Shown here: one piece after another, positions 1-10,396 of the stretch
Layout: each line of letters starts with the position of its first letter
Numbering within the stretch: the stretch's first letter is position 1
NCBI GenBank assembly: GCA_907164885.2
Contig: OU015496.1
Location: 184,681,281-184,745,280, forward strand
Length of the DNA: 64,000 nucleotides
DNA from: Dolomedes plantarius
Lineage: Eukaryota > Arthropoda > Arachnida > Araneae > Dolomedidae
Direction of reading: 5' to 3'
Program-made: the position numbers and the translations under genes
Notes under the pieces: generated by a model
Told to the model about the DNA's origin: nothing
What the model saw: the letters and a program-made list of their open reading frames with translations, nothing else
The model's database searches: none

Positions 1-153
1 AATGCAGCAAGCGAACAAAGAGAAAAACTACAGGAATATGTTTTTGCTAGCGGTTTTATTCGTAGAATACAAAATCTTCTAGCAGAATTCTTCATCTATT
101 AGTGCTGCCGTTAGCGTCCCTTGGATATATGAATGCACTGTTATATGAGTATA

Positions 154-939
154 CTAGCTGAATACCCGTGCTTCGCTACGGAGTACATTCAAATTAAATA
201 CAACAGACAATGTATGCAATTAATGCCAAAAAATATATATTTATAAAAAAATCGTAACGAATATTTTTATAGACAAAATAATGTAAAAGAAAATATTAAT
301 ATTAAACCATACTAAAGAAACATAAAACATACTAAATTAAAACATTCTAAAGAAGAGTTAATATAGTACAATTTGAGGAACATTTCTTTTACTGTATTTT
401 AATATTTTTTTGGATAATGTCCAATCATCGTCTGCCGCATTGGCAAGAAAAAAACAATTTTTTTTGTCAATTTATTTCGTTGTTATGCATGTGACGCACA
501 ATTAGTTTCAAGTATCACAAAAAGAAAAGAAACCACGCGATCAGCATTTAAAAAATTAAATTCTAAAAATTAATCTTTAAAAATTCACCAAAAATTAGAA
601 AATGGAGGTAAAGATTCGAAAAAGATTTAATTTTAAAGGAATTTTTATGATCTTTCTCGTGATATAAATTTTAGAACCGACAAATTATTAGTTTAAATGC
701 AAACTTTAAAAAATGTTGCAAAAACAACTTAAAAATTTAATTTAAAAAAATCTAAGAAGAATAAAATTTAATTTTAAAAAATCTAAGAAGAATTTTTCAA
801 AAATCTTTCTTAGTGCACTCATACACTATAAGAAGAATCACCATGCAAAATTTTAGCCCTTCAGATCCAGCGGTTTGGTCTGTGCGTTATCTGTCAGTCA
901 GTCAATCAGTCAGTTACGGAACTGTTTTATATATATAGA
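154..939 (-). mobile_element. Non-autonomous Helitron, copy 1
   Basis: Read on the minus strand the element begins with TC (TCTATATATATAAAACAG) and ends in CTAG, preceded by a short hairpin built from CCGT and ACGG around GCGAAGC. It sits between an A and a T, the standard Helitron insertion site. No terminal inverted repeats or target duplication are seen, as expected for rolling-circle elements. The interior is AT-rich and has no Rep/helicase ORF, so it depends on an autonomous partner. A second, shorter copy lies at 46015-46676 in the same orientation with the same two ends. Confidence 0.85.
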
Positions 940-1221
940 TGAGTATATATAATTTACTTTCACAGAAAACTGCTACGTCTGGATACGACAGAAATAATTA
1001 TATAAATGTGCTTTAGAGTCGCTTCTTTTATTTCGTATTTTTGTTGTCATCGATGTCATGGTTTGCAACTCGAGTTTCTCTAATGGGTATATTATATATC
1101 AACCCTAATTACATAAAAAAAATCACCTCAAATTTGTAACGTTTTTACGCACTACAGTAATATAACGCTTAATTTTCTGAAAATCTTTCATTATTTCTTT
1201 CTTATAGAGAAAAAATTAATA

Positions 1222-2630
1222 CACTGCTGGCCACCCAAATTGCAACACCAAGAAAGACAAGAGATATCACAACAAAATTTATTTTGTAGATAACATGTTG
1301 ACCAAGTATCAAATGATTAAATTTATAGACTTCTGTGAAGTGTGGTTCCTGCCAAAATCAGTAGCCAGAGTAGCCGCCATTGTTGGAGATCACCGCTGCC
1401 ACACGCCTCAGCATTGATTCAGAGAGACTTTGGATGAGTTCTTGGGGTACAGCAGACCAAGCAGCTTCCACACGTTGCCAAAGTTGATCTGCTGTGGCAG
1501 CTGGGGATGGAATCTGGGTCAATCGTAGAGCAACCATGGACCACATGTTTTCTATCGGCGAAAGATCCGGAGAGCGAGGCGGGCAGGGAAGCAATTCAAT
1601 CTGGCGATTGACGAAGAACCGTTGGACAATGCGTGCCACGTGTGGTCGCGCATTATCCTGTTGAAATATGGCTGTGGGCAAGCCCTGAAGGTAAGGAAGG
1701 ACAACTGGCTCCAACACCTCGGAGATGTAACGCTGGCTGTTTAAAGTACCGGCAATGCGTACTAGAGGTGTGCGAGAGTGATATCCAATACCGCCCCATA
1801 CCATAATACCCGGTGCAGGACCAGTGTGGCGGTGCATAACGCAGCTGTTCAGCATCCTCTCTTCACGGTGTCTCCAGACTCGAATGCGACCATCGTGGTG
1901 TTGCAGACAGAAGCGTGACTCGTCAGTAAAGACAATTTCGTTCCATTCTGCCGTCCACATCCTTCTGTCATCGCACCATTGGCGGCGGAGACGTCTGTGG
2001 TTCTGCGTCAAGGGTAGACAAAGCAATGGACGTCTTGCGGACAGACCACTCTGCTGTAAACGGCGTCGAATGGTACGCGCAGACACTGGATGATGCGTTA
2101 CAGACTGCATGTGCTGTGCTATGGTTCGTGATGTGACTGAGCGATCAGTCATTGCTATGCGCACAATTTGCCTGTCATCACGTGAAGTGGTGCGCTGAGG
2201 TGGATGCGATCGAACACGCCGGTCCGTCGTACCCTCCTGCATCCAACGATCACATATCCGCATTACAGTTGTTTGGTTTCGTCCAACACGACTACCGATT
2301 TCCCTGAAAGATAATCCACAATCTCGGTAGGCCACTATCCTTCCTCTGTCGAACTCGGATACTTGATCAAAAGATGATCGCTGTTTTCGACGAGGCATAA
2401 TTGATCGTTTTTTTGAAAAAACCACAAGAAAAACACAATTGCCGAACTTGAAATCGTCGAAATCTCCAAGCCTTAAATAGCGCTTTGAAGTGGCGCCACA
2501 GGCGCGCGTGATGTGCGTCTGCGCTGAAATTCTAATCATTTGCATATCTCACCTCCGCTAATGCATGTTGTAAATTTCATGTTATTTGCATGTTTCCTTC
2601 AGGGTGTTGCATTTACAGTGGCCAGCAGTG
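1222..2630 (-). mobile_element. Tc1-type DNA transposon (family A), full length
   Basis: The ends are inverted repeats of about 29 bp with a few mismatches: CACTGCTGGCCAC at the left and its complement at the right, both continuing into a GCAACACC motif. A TA dinucleotide lies on each side (1220-1221 and 2631-2632), the Tc1/mariner target duplication. The 1,409-bp length and one central transposase gene fit a complete Tc1-type element. The left end of a hAT fossil starts immediately to the right, so this copy may have jumped into that fossil, although I cannot recognise hAT coding sequence on its left side. Confidence 0.95.
1358..2398 (-). CDS. Tc1-type DD34E transposase (family A)
   Basis: This transposase cuts and pastes its own element at TA sites in nuclear DNA. 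The chosen start is the ATG at 2396-2398, giving 346 aa, the usual Tc1 length. An upstream in-frame ATG at 2545 would add 49 residues that look unrelated to the family. Residues about 12-55 form a helix-turn-helix (FDRGRIVAYRDCGLSFREIG then NQTTVMRICDRW), followed by an arginine-rich second DNA-binding region up to about residue 140. The catalytic triad is visible as D159 in FTDES, D248 in QQDNARPH and E283 in SPIENMW, with 34 residues between the last two. No stop or frameshift interrupts it. It ends in GGYSGY. Closely similar transposases are common in spider genomes from memory. Whether it is active cannot be told from sequence alone. Confidence 0.93.
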   Translation of the reverse strand: MPRRKQRSSFDQVSEFDRGRIVAYRDCGLSFREIGSRVGRNQTTVMRICDRWMQEGTTDRRVRSHPPQRTTSRDDRQIVRIAMTDRSVTSRTIAQHMQSVTHHPVSARTIRRRLQQSGLSARRPLLCLPLTQNHRRLRRQWCDDRRMWTAEWNEIVFTDESRFCLQHHDGRIRVWRHREERMLNSCVMHRHTGPAPGIMVWGGIGYHSRTPLVRIAGTLNSQRYISEVLEPVVLPYLQGLPTAIFQQDNARPHVARIVQRFFVNRQIELLPCPPRSPDLSPIENMWSMVALRLTQIPSPAATADQLWQRVEAAWSAVPQELIQSLSESMLRRVAAVISNNGGYSGY

Positions 2631-2639
2631 TATTTCCAG

Positions 2640-3360
2640 GAAATTGACGAACTTGGGAAATATATCGAAAACGATTTAAAAAGTAAAGCTTCTAGTTTTT
2701 AGTTTTACTCTTTGTCTATGGGTGAAAGTACTGATCTCAATTTGCCATTTTTATCAGACGTATAAACGACGAGTTTATTGTAACTGAAGAAATGGCTTAA
2801 TTAGTAACGTTAAAAGGAAAGACAACCTCGAGAGATTTATATGAGGCAGGGAAGAAAACGTTAACGCGCGCGATTCTCATCAAATCTTCCCAACATATCT
2901 GGTATAGTAACTGGTGCCCCAGTCATGACAGGCAAAAAAGAGTGACTTGTAGGACTAACACTAGAACCACGGCAGTTTCGGTAAAAATAAACAATATTTG
3001 CTACTCCATTTACAGTAGATATAGATATGCTGCCAGAAAACTTACAAATAGAATGCATGGAGTTGCAATCTGACATCCAACTTAAAGAGAAATTCAATCA
3101 AGTTTCTTTGTTGGACTTTTATAAATCATACCTGCCCAGAGATAAATATCCCTCACTGCATGGTCATGCGTCATTCATGTCATCATTGTTTGGAAGCACG
3201 TACATCTGTGAACAACTATTTTCAAGAGTGAAGCACACACTAAGAGTCAAATTAAACCAAAATGTCGGATTAACATCTTGAGAACTCCCTGATAATTGCA
3301 ACCACTTCGATTGACTCAGATAGTGATGCATTAGTTTCCTATATGGATGCATTAGTATGA
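2640..3360 (+). pseudogene. hAT transposase fossil (GTF2IRD2/ZBED-like)
   Basis: Broken coding fragments of one hAT transposase lie in order on the plus strand. Near 2643-2745 a frame reads IDELGKYIEN then FYSLSMGESTDL, the region with the first catalytic aspartate. From 2762 it reads INDEFIVTEEMA, a stop, then LVTLKGKTTSRDLYE. Near 2885-2970 comes LPNISGIVTGAPVMTGKK. After an internal deletion an open stretch at 3000-3281 reads through MLPENLQIEC, SLLDFYKSYL and FSRVKHT, the C-terminal dimerisation region. A one-base shift near 3270 restores HLENSLIIATTSI, ending at the TGA at 3358-3360. In-frame stops, shifts and a large central deletion make it non-functional. GTF2IRD2 and ZBED proteins are domesticated relatives, but this is a transposon fossil rather than a host gene. 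Confidence 0.8.
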
Positions 3361-3534
3361 CTCCTATAGTTATCTTTATAATTATAAATAAAATTTATAA
3401 TGAAATATGTTAACTATACATTATACTTTTTTACGCATTAACTATTTTTAATGTTAGGTATATTTTTGTATGGCCCAAAACAATTCGTCTTCTTTGAATG
3501 TGGCCCAAGGAAGCTAAAAGGTTGGACACACCTG
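3361..3534 (+). mobile_element. 3' non-coding end of the hAT fossil
   Basis: Downstream of the broken transposase the sequence ends in GGTTGGACACACCTG, the complement of a typical hAT end CAGGTGTGTCCAACC. The preceding bases (TGGCCCAAGGAAGCTAAAAG) are of the kind seen at hAT ends. The matching left end and the 8-bp target duplication were not found, probably lost with the 5' part of the element. Confidence 0.55.
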
Positions 3535-3803
3535 CTCTACGCATTGACTTCAGTATCGAACCTTAGCTACGTTGATTTTGGAACTTCCAGCACCTTTACA
3601 TCATGCTCCTTCACATCATGCATGGATGACTCAGGCTTTACTTCTGAAGGTAGAAAGAGGGTGCGAGAACCCTTTTGCTATCCGTAAATAACTCGATCCC
3701 TGAAGTCCATAGCGGTCCGCATGAAAGACTTATGATACTAGGGATTGTGTCTATGACTCAAAAGAATTAATATGCTACTAAGATGTTTTTACAATTTATT
3801 ATG

Positions 3804-3805
<2 letters not shown>
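3535..3805. other. Unassigned stretch
   Basis: I see no gene or recognisable element here. The next feature is a microsatellite. Confidence 0.5.

Positions 3806-3806
<1 letters not shown>

Positions 3807-3893
<87 letters not shown>
3807..3893. repeat. Compound (TA)n(TG)n microsatellite
   Basis: About 45 bp of alternating TA passes directly into about 38 bp of alternating TG. Similar TA-to-TG arrays occur near 30.9 kb, 38.3 kb and 55.5 kb. Confidence 0.97.
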
Positions 3894-3896
<3 letters not shown>

Positions 3897-4047
3897 GTTA
3901 GTTAATATTAATAAAAGGGGCATACCCCCACTAGCGGATTACTCTCCCTTCTATCTATTCATTTTCAGTGCTTATCAAAAGAAATAATGAAAGATTAGCA
4001 TAAAAATTAAATGTTATACAACTGCGTGACATATATATATACATATA

Positions 4048-4407
4048 GTTGTTGTTGCTTATGCCCCTTGACCGACAGCAACATCAGATCAAGGCCATTA
4101 TAGGCTATTGGGCTGAGTGATGCGGCTCCAGTTTTAAGTTAGCACCACAAGGGTCGGTGTCCGACTTGGCTAATGGACCGATCCCGTAATTTTGAACCGA
4201 GTCAAGTGACGAGACCGGTACACTTGACCCCGCACTTCCAGAGGTAAATTTTGAGAACTTGGAGACATACACTGTAGCCACGATAGATTTTACGTGCACC
4301 AGCCTCCATTAGCGTACACGGCGGTGGATTTTGTCACCGACGAGCATCGAACCAGAGACGTTCAGATCACTAACTCGATGCTCTTGCCAACTGGGCCACC
4401 GCGCCCC
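4048..4407 (-). mobile_element. tRNA-derived SINE (family 1), copy 1
   Basis: Read on the minus strand the element opens with a tRNA-like head: GTGGCCCAGTTGGCAAGAGC serves as the A box and GGTTCGATGC as the B box of an internal RNA polymerase III promoter. The body includes GTCGGACACCGACCCTTG. It ends in (CAA)-type repeats, visible as GTTGTTGTTGC at the plus-strand left edge. It lies inside (TA)n DNA, which hides the target duplication. Copies lie at 28286-28642 and 51337-51689, and a related element with another head at 26385-26770. Confidence 0.88.
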
Positions 4408-4720
4408 ATATATATATATATAAATAAATGATAAATTATAGTTTTAACTTTTCAGTTTGTTAAACTTATTTTGATTCGTTTTCTTTAGTTGTTATTGGTT
4501 TATTTTAATTGTTACTACATAATAAACATGCACAGAGGAGGTTACATCTTGTGTAATTTGACTAGCAACACTGAGGTGTATTACTGTGACTGCCCTGATA
4601 TTTTTATTTTTATTTTTGAATTACATTTATTTAATTGAGGGTAGGTGCAGAGAGGAATCCTTATACAACCATTAAACTGAATATGGGGGAAAATAGTTAT
4701 GTATTGCGATCACTGACATA
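4408..4720. other. Unassigned AT-rich stretch
   Basis: No ORF, repeat ends or RNA gene recognised beyond the short TA tract adjoining the SINE. Confidence 0.5.
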
Positions 4721-4906
4721 GGACCTGTTCACATAGGAGTCCGTAGCGTTGCGTTAAGGAAAAGATGACGTTTAGACGAAAATAAACCAATCATAGGCCT
4801 CCAAACGATTAGCAATGAAATTTTTAACGCCTATGATTGGTTTATTTTCATCTCAACGTCATCTTTTCCTTAACGCAACGCAACGGACTCCTATGTGAAC
4901 AGGCCC
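4721..4906. mobile_element. Harbinger-type foldback MITE, copy 1
   Basis: Nearly the whole 186-bp unit is one inverted repeat: arms of about 78 bp, starting GGACCTGTTCACAT on the left and GGGCCTGTTCACAT on the other strand, with about four mismatches and a loop of about 30 bp. It is flanked by ATA and TTA, compatible with a mutated 3-bp TWA duplication of PIF/Harbinger elements. There is no coding potential. The second copy at 52515-52700 has the same length, and its loop is in the opposite orientation. Confidence 0.82.
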
Positions 4907-4982
4907 TTATACTGGGGAATTCAATAGCTCAATCAGAGTCATATATAAGAATGAGTGTCTTATTGCCAAAATTTGGTACGTA

Positions 4983-5139
4983 GTTTCGGTGAGAGGGCTA
5001 CAGTTATCTTCGGAAACACACAGGACCTACGGTTTAAAACCGATTCCAGACGGCTACAAAGATCCATGCCAACAACGGGATTCGAACACACTGATTCAGG
5101 TACATAGTGCTAACGACCAAGCCGTATGTCCGCCCTTGT
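4983..5139 (-). mobile_element. tRNA-derived SINE (family 2), decayed copy
   Basis: On the minus strand the piece carries a B-box-like GTTCGAATCC next to CATGGATCTTTGTAGCCG and a GGTCCTGTG-type segment. These match the body of the better copies at 8107-8306, 31222-31412 and 61151-61328. The A-box end is eroded and no target duplication is clear. Confidence 0.6.
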
Positions 5140-6360
5140 TTCGTTTCTGGTGAGTTTAATGAAAATTCACCTTGGAATTAACTTTTTCTACAGAATTTTT
5201 GGCACCTGGAGGGGGGGGGGGGTTACTCTAGACCAAAAAATACCACCATCACCTCTCGATTTTTCGTCCTGAGGCTGATGAAAGTATGATGACTCAGAGG
5301 CAATAAATAGCATGGCAGCCTTTGTTGCATCATTACAATCCGTCATGCTGGTGGCCAGATGCGGCGTTATGGTCCAAAGGCATGCCCCGGGGAAATGCTA
5401 TGGCTCTTCGATTGTTCTTGGGTGTTGTTAAGTTATTTTGATACGGTACGATTGAAGTCCATCTTGTCATGTAGATGGTTCATTTTAGAGAAGATAGGTA
5501 CTTCCAGGAGTGAAATTCACAATAGCTTATACATTATGTGTGAATCGTTTGATGAGTTAGACAGACACTTTCCATTAGCACATCGGTCTCCTCAATTCTT
5601 AGATCTCAAACCCATTGAGTTTTTGCTGGAAGTTTGTTGCTGTAGAATAACTATTGCGAAATTTTCAAAAAAAATGATGATTTAATTCCCCTCTCTATCA
5701 GCTAATATTACCGAAGAGCCTTCCAGTCATTAGAAGCAGTATTCATTTCTAAAAGAATCTGGGCCAAATGTCACCCAACAAAGTACATATCGATGGACAC
5801 ATTAATTAGCCCATGGAGTGTAAGTAACTGGTCCTTTCAAATTTGACGGTAGCGTTCCAAACCAAACCAAACCTATTCAGATAATCCCACAATTCACACT
5901 TCGTTTTGAAATACACCTAATGCTTCAAGGTGACAGGATTTCTATGAAATCACAAAATAACCCAAATTAAATGAATGTAAGAAAACCATTATAAAAGTTA
6001 AAAATGTAAAAAAACTATAAAAGGCAAAAACTATGGCCAACAAGTTTATAATTTTATTTCTTTCAACATAAGTGTCCCACTTGGCTTTCTTCCAAGTCCA
6101 CTACAAATTGTTTCTTTTAAAGCTTTATGCATACGTGATATTACAATTTATATTATTGTGAATACGTGACATTAAAATTTATATTACTGAATAATGAAGC
6201 TTCTGATGCAGTTATACGGCGTCTTATTTTTATTCTGACGACTTTTGTTAATTTATCTGATGGTTAAATTTCATTTAAAGTGTACAAAGTTTTTTAAGAG
6301 CGAAGACACTTGTCAAACATTCACCAATACTACGACGCAATTTACTGTCCATTTTATTAT
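5140..6360. other. Mostly unassigned stretch with a weak coding fragment
   Basis: The longest open frame is 5359-5685 on the plus strand (108 codons). Its SPQFLDLKPIEFL segment vaguely recalls the SPDLNPIE motif of Tc1/mariner transposases. The first two catalytic aspartates and the terminal repeats are missing, so I do not call a gene. At 5848-5875 the phrase GTTCCAAACCAAACCAAACC matches the tail of SINE family 2 and may be a truncated end. A homopolymer G run lies at 5211-5221. Nothing else was recognised. Confidence 0.4.
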
Positions 6361-6505
6361 GCGGGCACCATATAGGCGGACAGAATTACCCCCTATGAAG
6401 GAACGACTCAAACGGAGGCATTTTTCGTGGCGCGACGCTGGGAGTCGATCCGAGCACCCTCAGCACCGAAAACCAGCGCGCTGTACCACAGGGCCGCCAC
6501 AAGCG
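6361..6505 (-). mobile_element. Probable tRNA-derived SINE, partial (family 3)
   Basis: On the minus strand GGCCCTGTGGTACAGCGCGC reads as an A box and GGATCGACTCCCAGC as a B box about 45 bases further on. The stretch beyond it, rich in CC/GG, resembles the body near 26.6 kb. The downstream end is not defined. Confidence 0.5.
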
Positions 6506-7186
6506 CAAGTGTACAAAGTAAAATAGAATAAATACAATAGATCCTAACAGCACAAAATATTTAAACACGCAGTTAGGATCTTTAAAAAAATGACAAATGC
6601 GCAGCAAAGCACTCTCAAAGGAAAACGGATGCCTTAAAAAGGAAAGCACATCTTCCAAATATGACATCTTTCATAAAGATATATAGTCCTAACAGACATG
6701 AGCTGAATGTAAGCCTGAGAGGAAGGGCGCTAAAAGTGCTTTTACCATAATTCCTGAAATTTGTGGTCTCTTTTCGGGAAAATTTCCGGAGTCAGGCGGA
6801 TGGGCCTATGGCGGTGGAGGTTTTATTTTCTACAGTTACAAATGACTTCCTCGGAGCCGAAGAGGAAAATTGCGCTACAAAAGCCGAGTAATTGATGGAG
6901 ATCCTGAGCGTATAACAAACAATTTGTGCGTTATTTTGGGGAACAATACAGTAGAGAAATTTGAGACGTAGCTAAAAAGTTAGAGTGGGATGAGTTTCGA
7001 AAATATCAAGTTAAAAACGCTCCGCCTACAGGATAAATTCGATATGTCATTAGACAATGTCCAAAGTAATGGCGTAAGGGAATCTTTTCAATTCTTCCTC
7101 TAATTTTTGTATAATACACTTTTAGGCGCTGGTCGCTAAAAGCCCTCTCAAAAGAGCAAGTCATTCCACATCCAATTTTATTTGTA
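6506..7186. other. Unassigned stretch
   Basis: No ORF, terminal repeat or RNA gene that I can support. Confidence 0.5.
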
Positions 7187-8103
7187 CAATCGAACCCCGT
7201 TATAGCGAACCCGGTATATAACGAACGAAAACTTCGGTCCCGACGTTTCCCTATTATATTTAACGCTAATTTACTCTTTTATAGCGAACCTCCGAAATCT
7301 TAAGAATCGGCTATAACGAACCTTTTTTTCAATCGACTACTAAATTAATTATTTTTAATTTTTAAACTTTTTAAGAATGTTGAAGATACAACGAATGTTG
7401 AAGAAGCAAAGAATGTTGAAGAAGATGATGAAGATTTACCTATCGCGATGTGGATAGAAGAGCTCAACATTTCATAATTCTCAGGTAGTGACATGCAATT
7501 GTTCGAAGCATATGATGAGGAAGTCATTGCATGTGAAAATCCGACTGATGAAGATATTGTGGAAGAAATTAAAATGAATCTGAAATCGAAGATTCTGCAT
7601 TTGATGCTGATGAAGAGGAGCACATAAATGACGAAATCCCCACCATCTCAGATGCTATAAGCAGCGATGCGTGTAATTAAGTTTTTGTCTGCACAAACAG
7701 TGGAGTGTTGGAGTCATTTGATGTATTGGACAAAGAAATTCATAAAATGTTTTTGAAATCGGCATCAAGTCAGCAGAAGATTACCGATTATTTCTGATTT
7801 AAAACAGTGAGCAACGATTGAAGGTAAAATGAATTTATTTTCATTTGTCTTCCTTTTTAGTTAATTTAATTAGCATTGTGTCAGTTTAATGTAATCGATT
7901 TTAGTCAATTTAATTCATTAATGATCATTTTTAATAGATTTTATCAATTTTTAATACATCATTATTGAACACACATATTAACTAATGAGTTAAACATTTT
8001 GTGAACTCTAACATTTTTCTTAATGTTTCGGATATAGCGAACCACCGGATATATCGAACAAAACCTTCGGTCCCTTGAAGTTCGTTATAATAAGGTTCGA
8101 CTG
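7187..8103 (+). mobile_element. Internally deleted Tigger/pogo transposon
   Basis: The left end CAATCGAACCCCGTTATAGC and the right end, complement CAGTCGAACCTTATTATAAC, form inverted repeats that continue imperfectly for about 70 bp with repeated TATAACGAAC-type modules. A TA precedes the left end at 7185-7186. At the right a SINE has inserted, and the TA is preserved after the SINE at 8315-8316. The interior keeps only the last part of a transposase gene. A 332-bp MITE at 24397-24728 shares both ends and the 3' non-coding region, so the two belong to one family. Confidence 0.85.
7390..7797 (+). pseudogene. Tigger transposase C-terminal remnant
   Basis: Plus-strand frames here read acidic, transposase-tail-like sequence: NVEEDDEDLPIAMWIEELN, a stop, then DMQLFEAYDEEVIACENP. 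After a one-base shift come EDSAFDADEEEHINDEIPT and finally KSASSQQKITDYF before the stop. The last motif is the QxKITDFF-type tail typical of Tigger/pogo and TIGD proteins. The DNA-binding and DDE regions are absent. At least one internal stop and one frameshift show it is dead. Confidence 0.7.
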
Positions 8104-8106
8104 CAC

Positions 8107-8306
8107 TGGCCAGGCGATGGCCGAATGGCTAGGTCGCTGGCCTTTTTTTATAATTAGATATAAGATCACATAATTCAGCTCCTGTGGGTTCGAGTCCCAC
8201 TGTTGGCATGGATGTTTGCATGCGTTCGGAATCGGCTTTAAACTGTGGGTCCCGGTCCAATTAGCCCTCGTGTAGCAAAAACTTGATCGTAGCGCACCAA
8301 ACCAAA
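8107..8306 (+). mobile_element. tRNA-derived SINE (family 2), copy with target duplication
   Basis: The head GGCGATGGCCGAATGGCTAG is an A box like that of serine tRNAs, and GTGGGTTCGAGTCCCAC is the B box. The body continues through GGAATCGGCTTTAAACTG and ends in an ACCAAACCAAA tail. It is flanked by 11-bp duplications, ending TCGACTGCAC at the left and TCGACTGTAC at the right, whose left copy is the end of the Tigger element. The SINE therefore arrived after the Tigger. Other copies of this family are on the minus strand at 31222-31412 and 61151-61328. Confidence 0.85.
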
Positions 8307-8317
8307 ATCGACTGTAC

Positions 8318-9339
8318 TGACGGTTTCAGGCGCAAAATAAGCGATTCTACCAATAATTAAATACGAAAGCTATATTACGTATCATATAAACAAAATTGTA
8401 CGTATAACATACTCAAAATTCTCGTGAGTTTACCTTTCTCCCAAACGAATAGATGTAGTCGTTCTGATCAGTATGCAAAACTGCTATTCTTTAGATACCA
8501 ACACTACCTACTACAGCAGCAATCAACCTGTACAAAATGAAACTTTACTTCAATGAAAAACACTCGGCATAATTGGATAGAAATTTCAGTGTCAAGAAAA
8601 TGTAACAGATAACCCGATCATTACAAATGTGATGAAATTTTTACTAATAAAACGCATTTTAAAAGGAACCTGTACAAATGAGAATGGTGGGTTCTTTTAT
8701 GGATTAAGATTAAAAGTCTAAACGAGGGAATTTACGACATATGTTTAAATTTTGGAAACCGCTTTTAATTATTGAATTGTTTTAATTGCTTTAATTTTCA
8801 TCCCCTATTGTACTTTTAAACCGTTTCATTCGTTTTCTACAGTATTTAAGAAATATACTAGTAGAATCCATTTATGTGCAAGATTCGCGAGTAATACTTG
8901 TTAATTTATCAATTTTTGTCGGTTAGTCACGCACTAATTTTTATTTAAAAGGAAATTGATTAAACAACGTTTGTTTCATTATATTAGTTTTACATCAATG
9001 TTTTCTTAAACGAATTTTTTTTACAACTCATAATTTTCAAACATAACGACGGAAAAACGATGAATACAGAATTATCTGTATTTATGTCTATGGCTAGGTA
9101 AAAGTATTGCTTTCCCATCGTGGTTGAATATTACCCAGATTAATTTTCAAGGTAATTCATTTTGGGAGAATATTTTTAATGGAAAATTTTTATCATTTTT
9201 CGTTTCAGCTTTAGCCTAAGAAATTTTTCTCGGAAATTATATAAACGAGCACAACAAAGGACTTACGCACAACATATGTCTGCAGTGTTATGCAATATAA
9301 ATTAATAAGGCATTTAATTTAGCAGACTAGAAAATAAAA
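8318..9339. other. Unassigned AT-rich stretch
   Basis: No feature recognised in about 1 kb: no ORF of note on either strand, no paired terminal repeats and no internal promoter boxes. Confidence 0.5.
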
Positions 9340-9818
9340 TCTATACTTATATATAAAGAGAGAGCGATTTTGTACGTGGAGGGTAATCTTCAGAACCACT
9401 GTACCTATTTGAAAAATTCTTTCACTGTTTGAAAGGTACATTATTCCAGATGGACATAGGCTATATATTATGTATATCTGATCAGTAGAAATAAAGTTAG
9501 GGGCTTAATCCTAACAATCTCCATTGTTTCCGCTACTGTCTTCTACCGCTTTTTGTTCCGAAGATTTCAACGATCCTTATCGTGGTGCTATCGCGGTGGG
9601 CTTCTGTTCTGACGCTAGCGGTTCGAACCTAGCCGTTCTCCGGCACGCCTTTTCTTTTAAAAAATTTATTTTAATTATTAACTAACATAAAATTAATTTA
9701 AGGTATTATTTAGGTTATTATTAAGGTAAAAAAAGATTTACAATTTATATGCTATCAACTGGAAATTTATTGGTATAATATTTTGTTCAACCCGGACAAA
9801 GTCGGGACGGGCAGCTAG
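9340..9818 (+). mobile_element. Short non-autonomous Helitron
   Basis: The unit starts TCTATACTTATATATAAAG and ends with hairpin-forming CCCGGACAAAGTCGGG, then ACGGGCAG and CTAG. It is bounded by A on the left and T on the right, the Helitron AT site. It is 479 bp with no Rep/helicase gene. A tRNA-like B box (GGTTCGAACC at about 9620) lies within it and could belong to a captured or nested SINE. Its ends differ from the two larger Helitrons, so it is another family. Confidence 0.8.
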
Positions 9819-9819
9819 T

Positions 9820-10396
9820 CGTATAATAAAGTTCAAGATATATCACTTTGCCCTCAGTCTTGTATTTCCTTTGAATACAGATTACACACACAGTTCTTAA
9901 ACGCTCTTTATGGATATTTTTTTACCTCCATGATAATTCAGGACGACATTGAAAGGCCGAAATTAACTCTTCCGGGTAAAGTTCTCTTCCAGTGAAAAGA
10001 TTTTACTCCAAAATTCGTGGTTAATAAAGTACCGAGAGAGAGTGCATCTTCCACTTTATTTTATTCATTTGTTCATTCACAGAGTGATTGCCAAGGGGAA
10101 ATGCTACTCCTTCGCTTGCATTCAACGTCATTTAAGCAGAATCCAACAGAGCAGTCATTCAGTCGCCAAACGGAAGTGATGTAGTGAGCGGAAGAAAATC
10201 AAAAATTTAGATTGCACGAGTAACAAAATTAAGTGGCGTAGAAAAATGATATTGGGCTCTAACGATCTATTTTCCGACGGTGGGTTTTTCTGAACTTTAA
10301 CAAAGCTGAATTATGCGATCTTAGATCTAATTATAAAAAAATATATACTGGAGATGTTTAGGAATTCTGGTTGAGTTAAAGTATGCATGCCAAATA
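9820..10396. other. Unassigned stretch
   Basis: No gene or repeat recognised. Confidence 0.5.

Noticed and set aside
2640..3360. A host GTF2IRD2 or ZBED gene exon
   Set aside because: Stops, shifts, an internal deletion and a hAT terminal sequence just downstream show it is a transposon fossil.
5359..5685. 108-codon frame with a DLKPIEF stretch
   Set aside because: Only a vague echo of the Tc1 SPDLNPIE motif. There is no catalytic Asp and no terminal repeats, so it is not called a gene.
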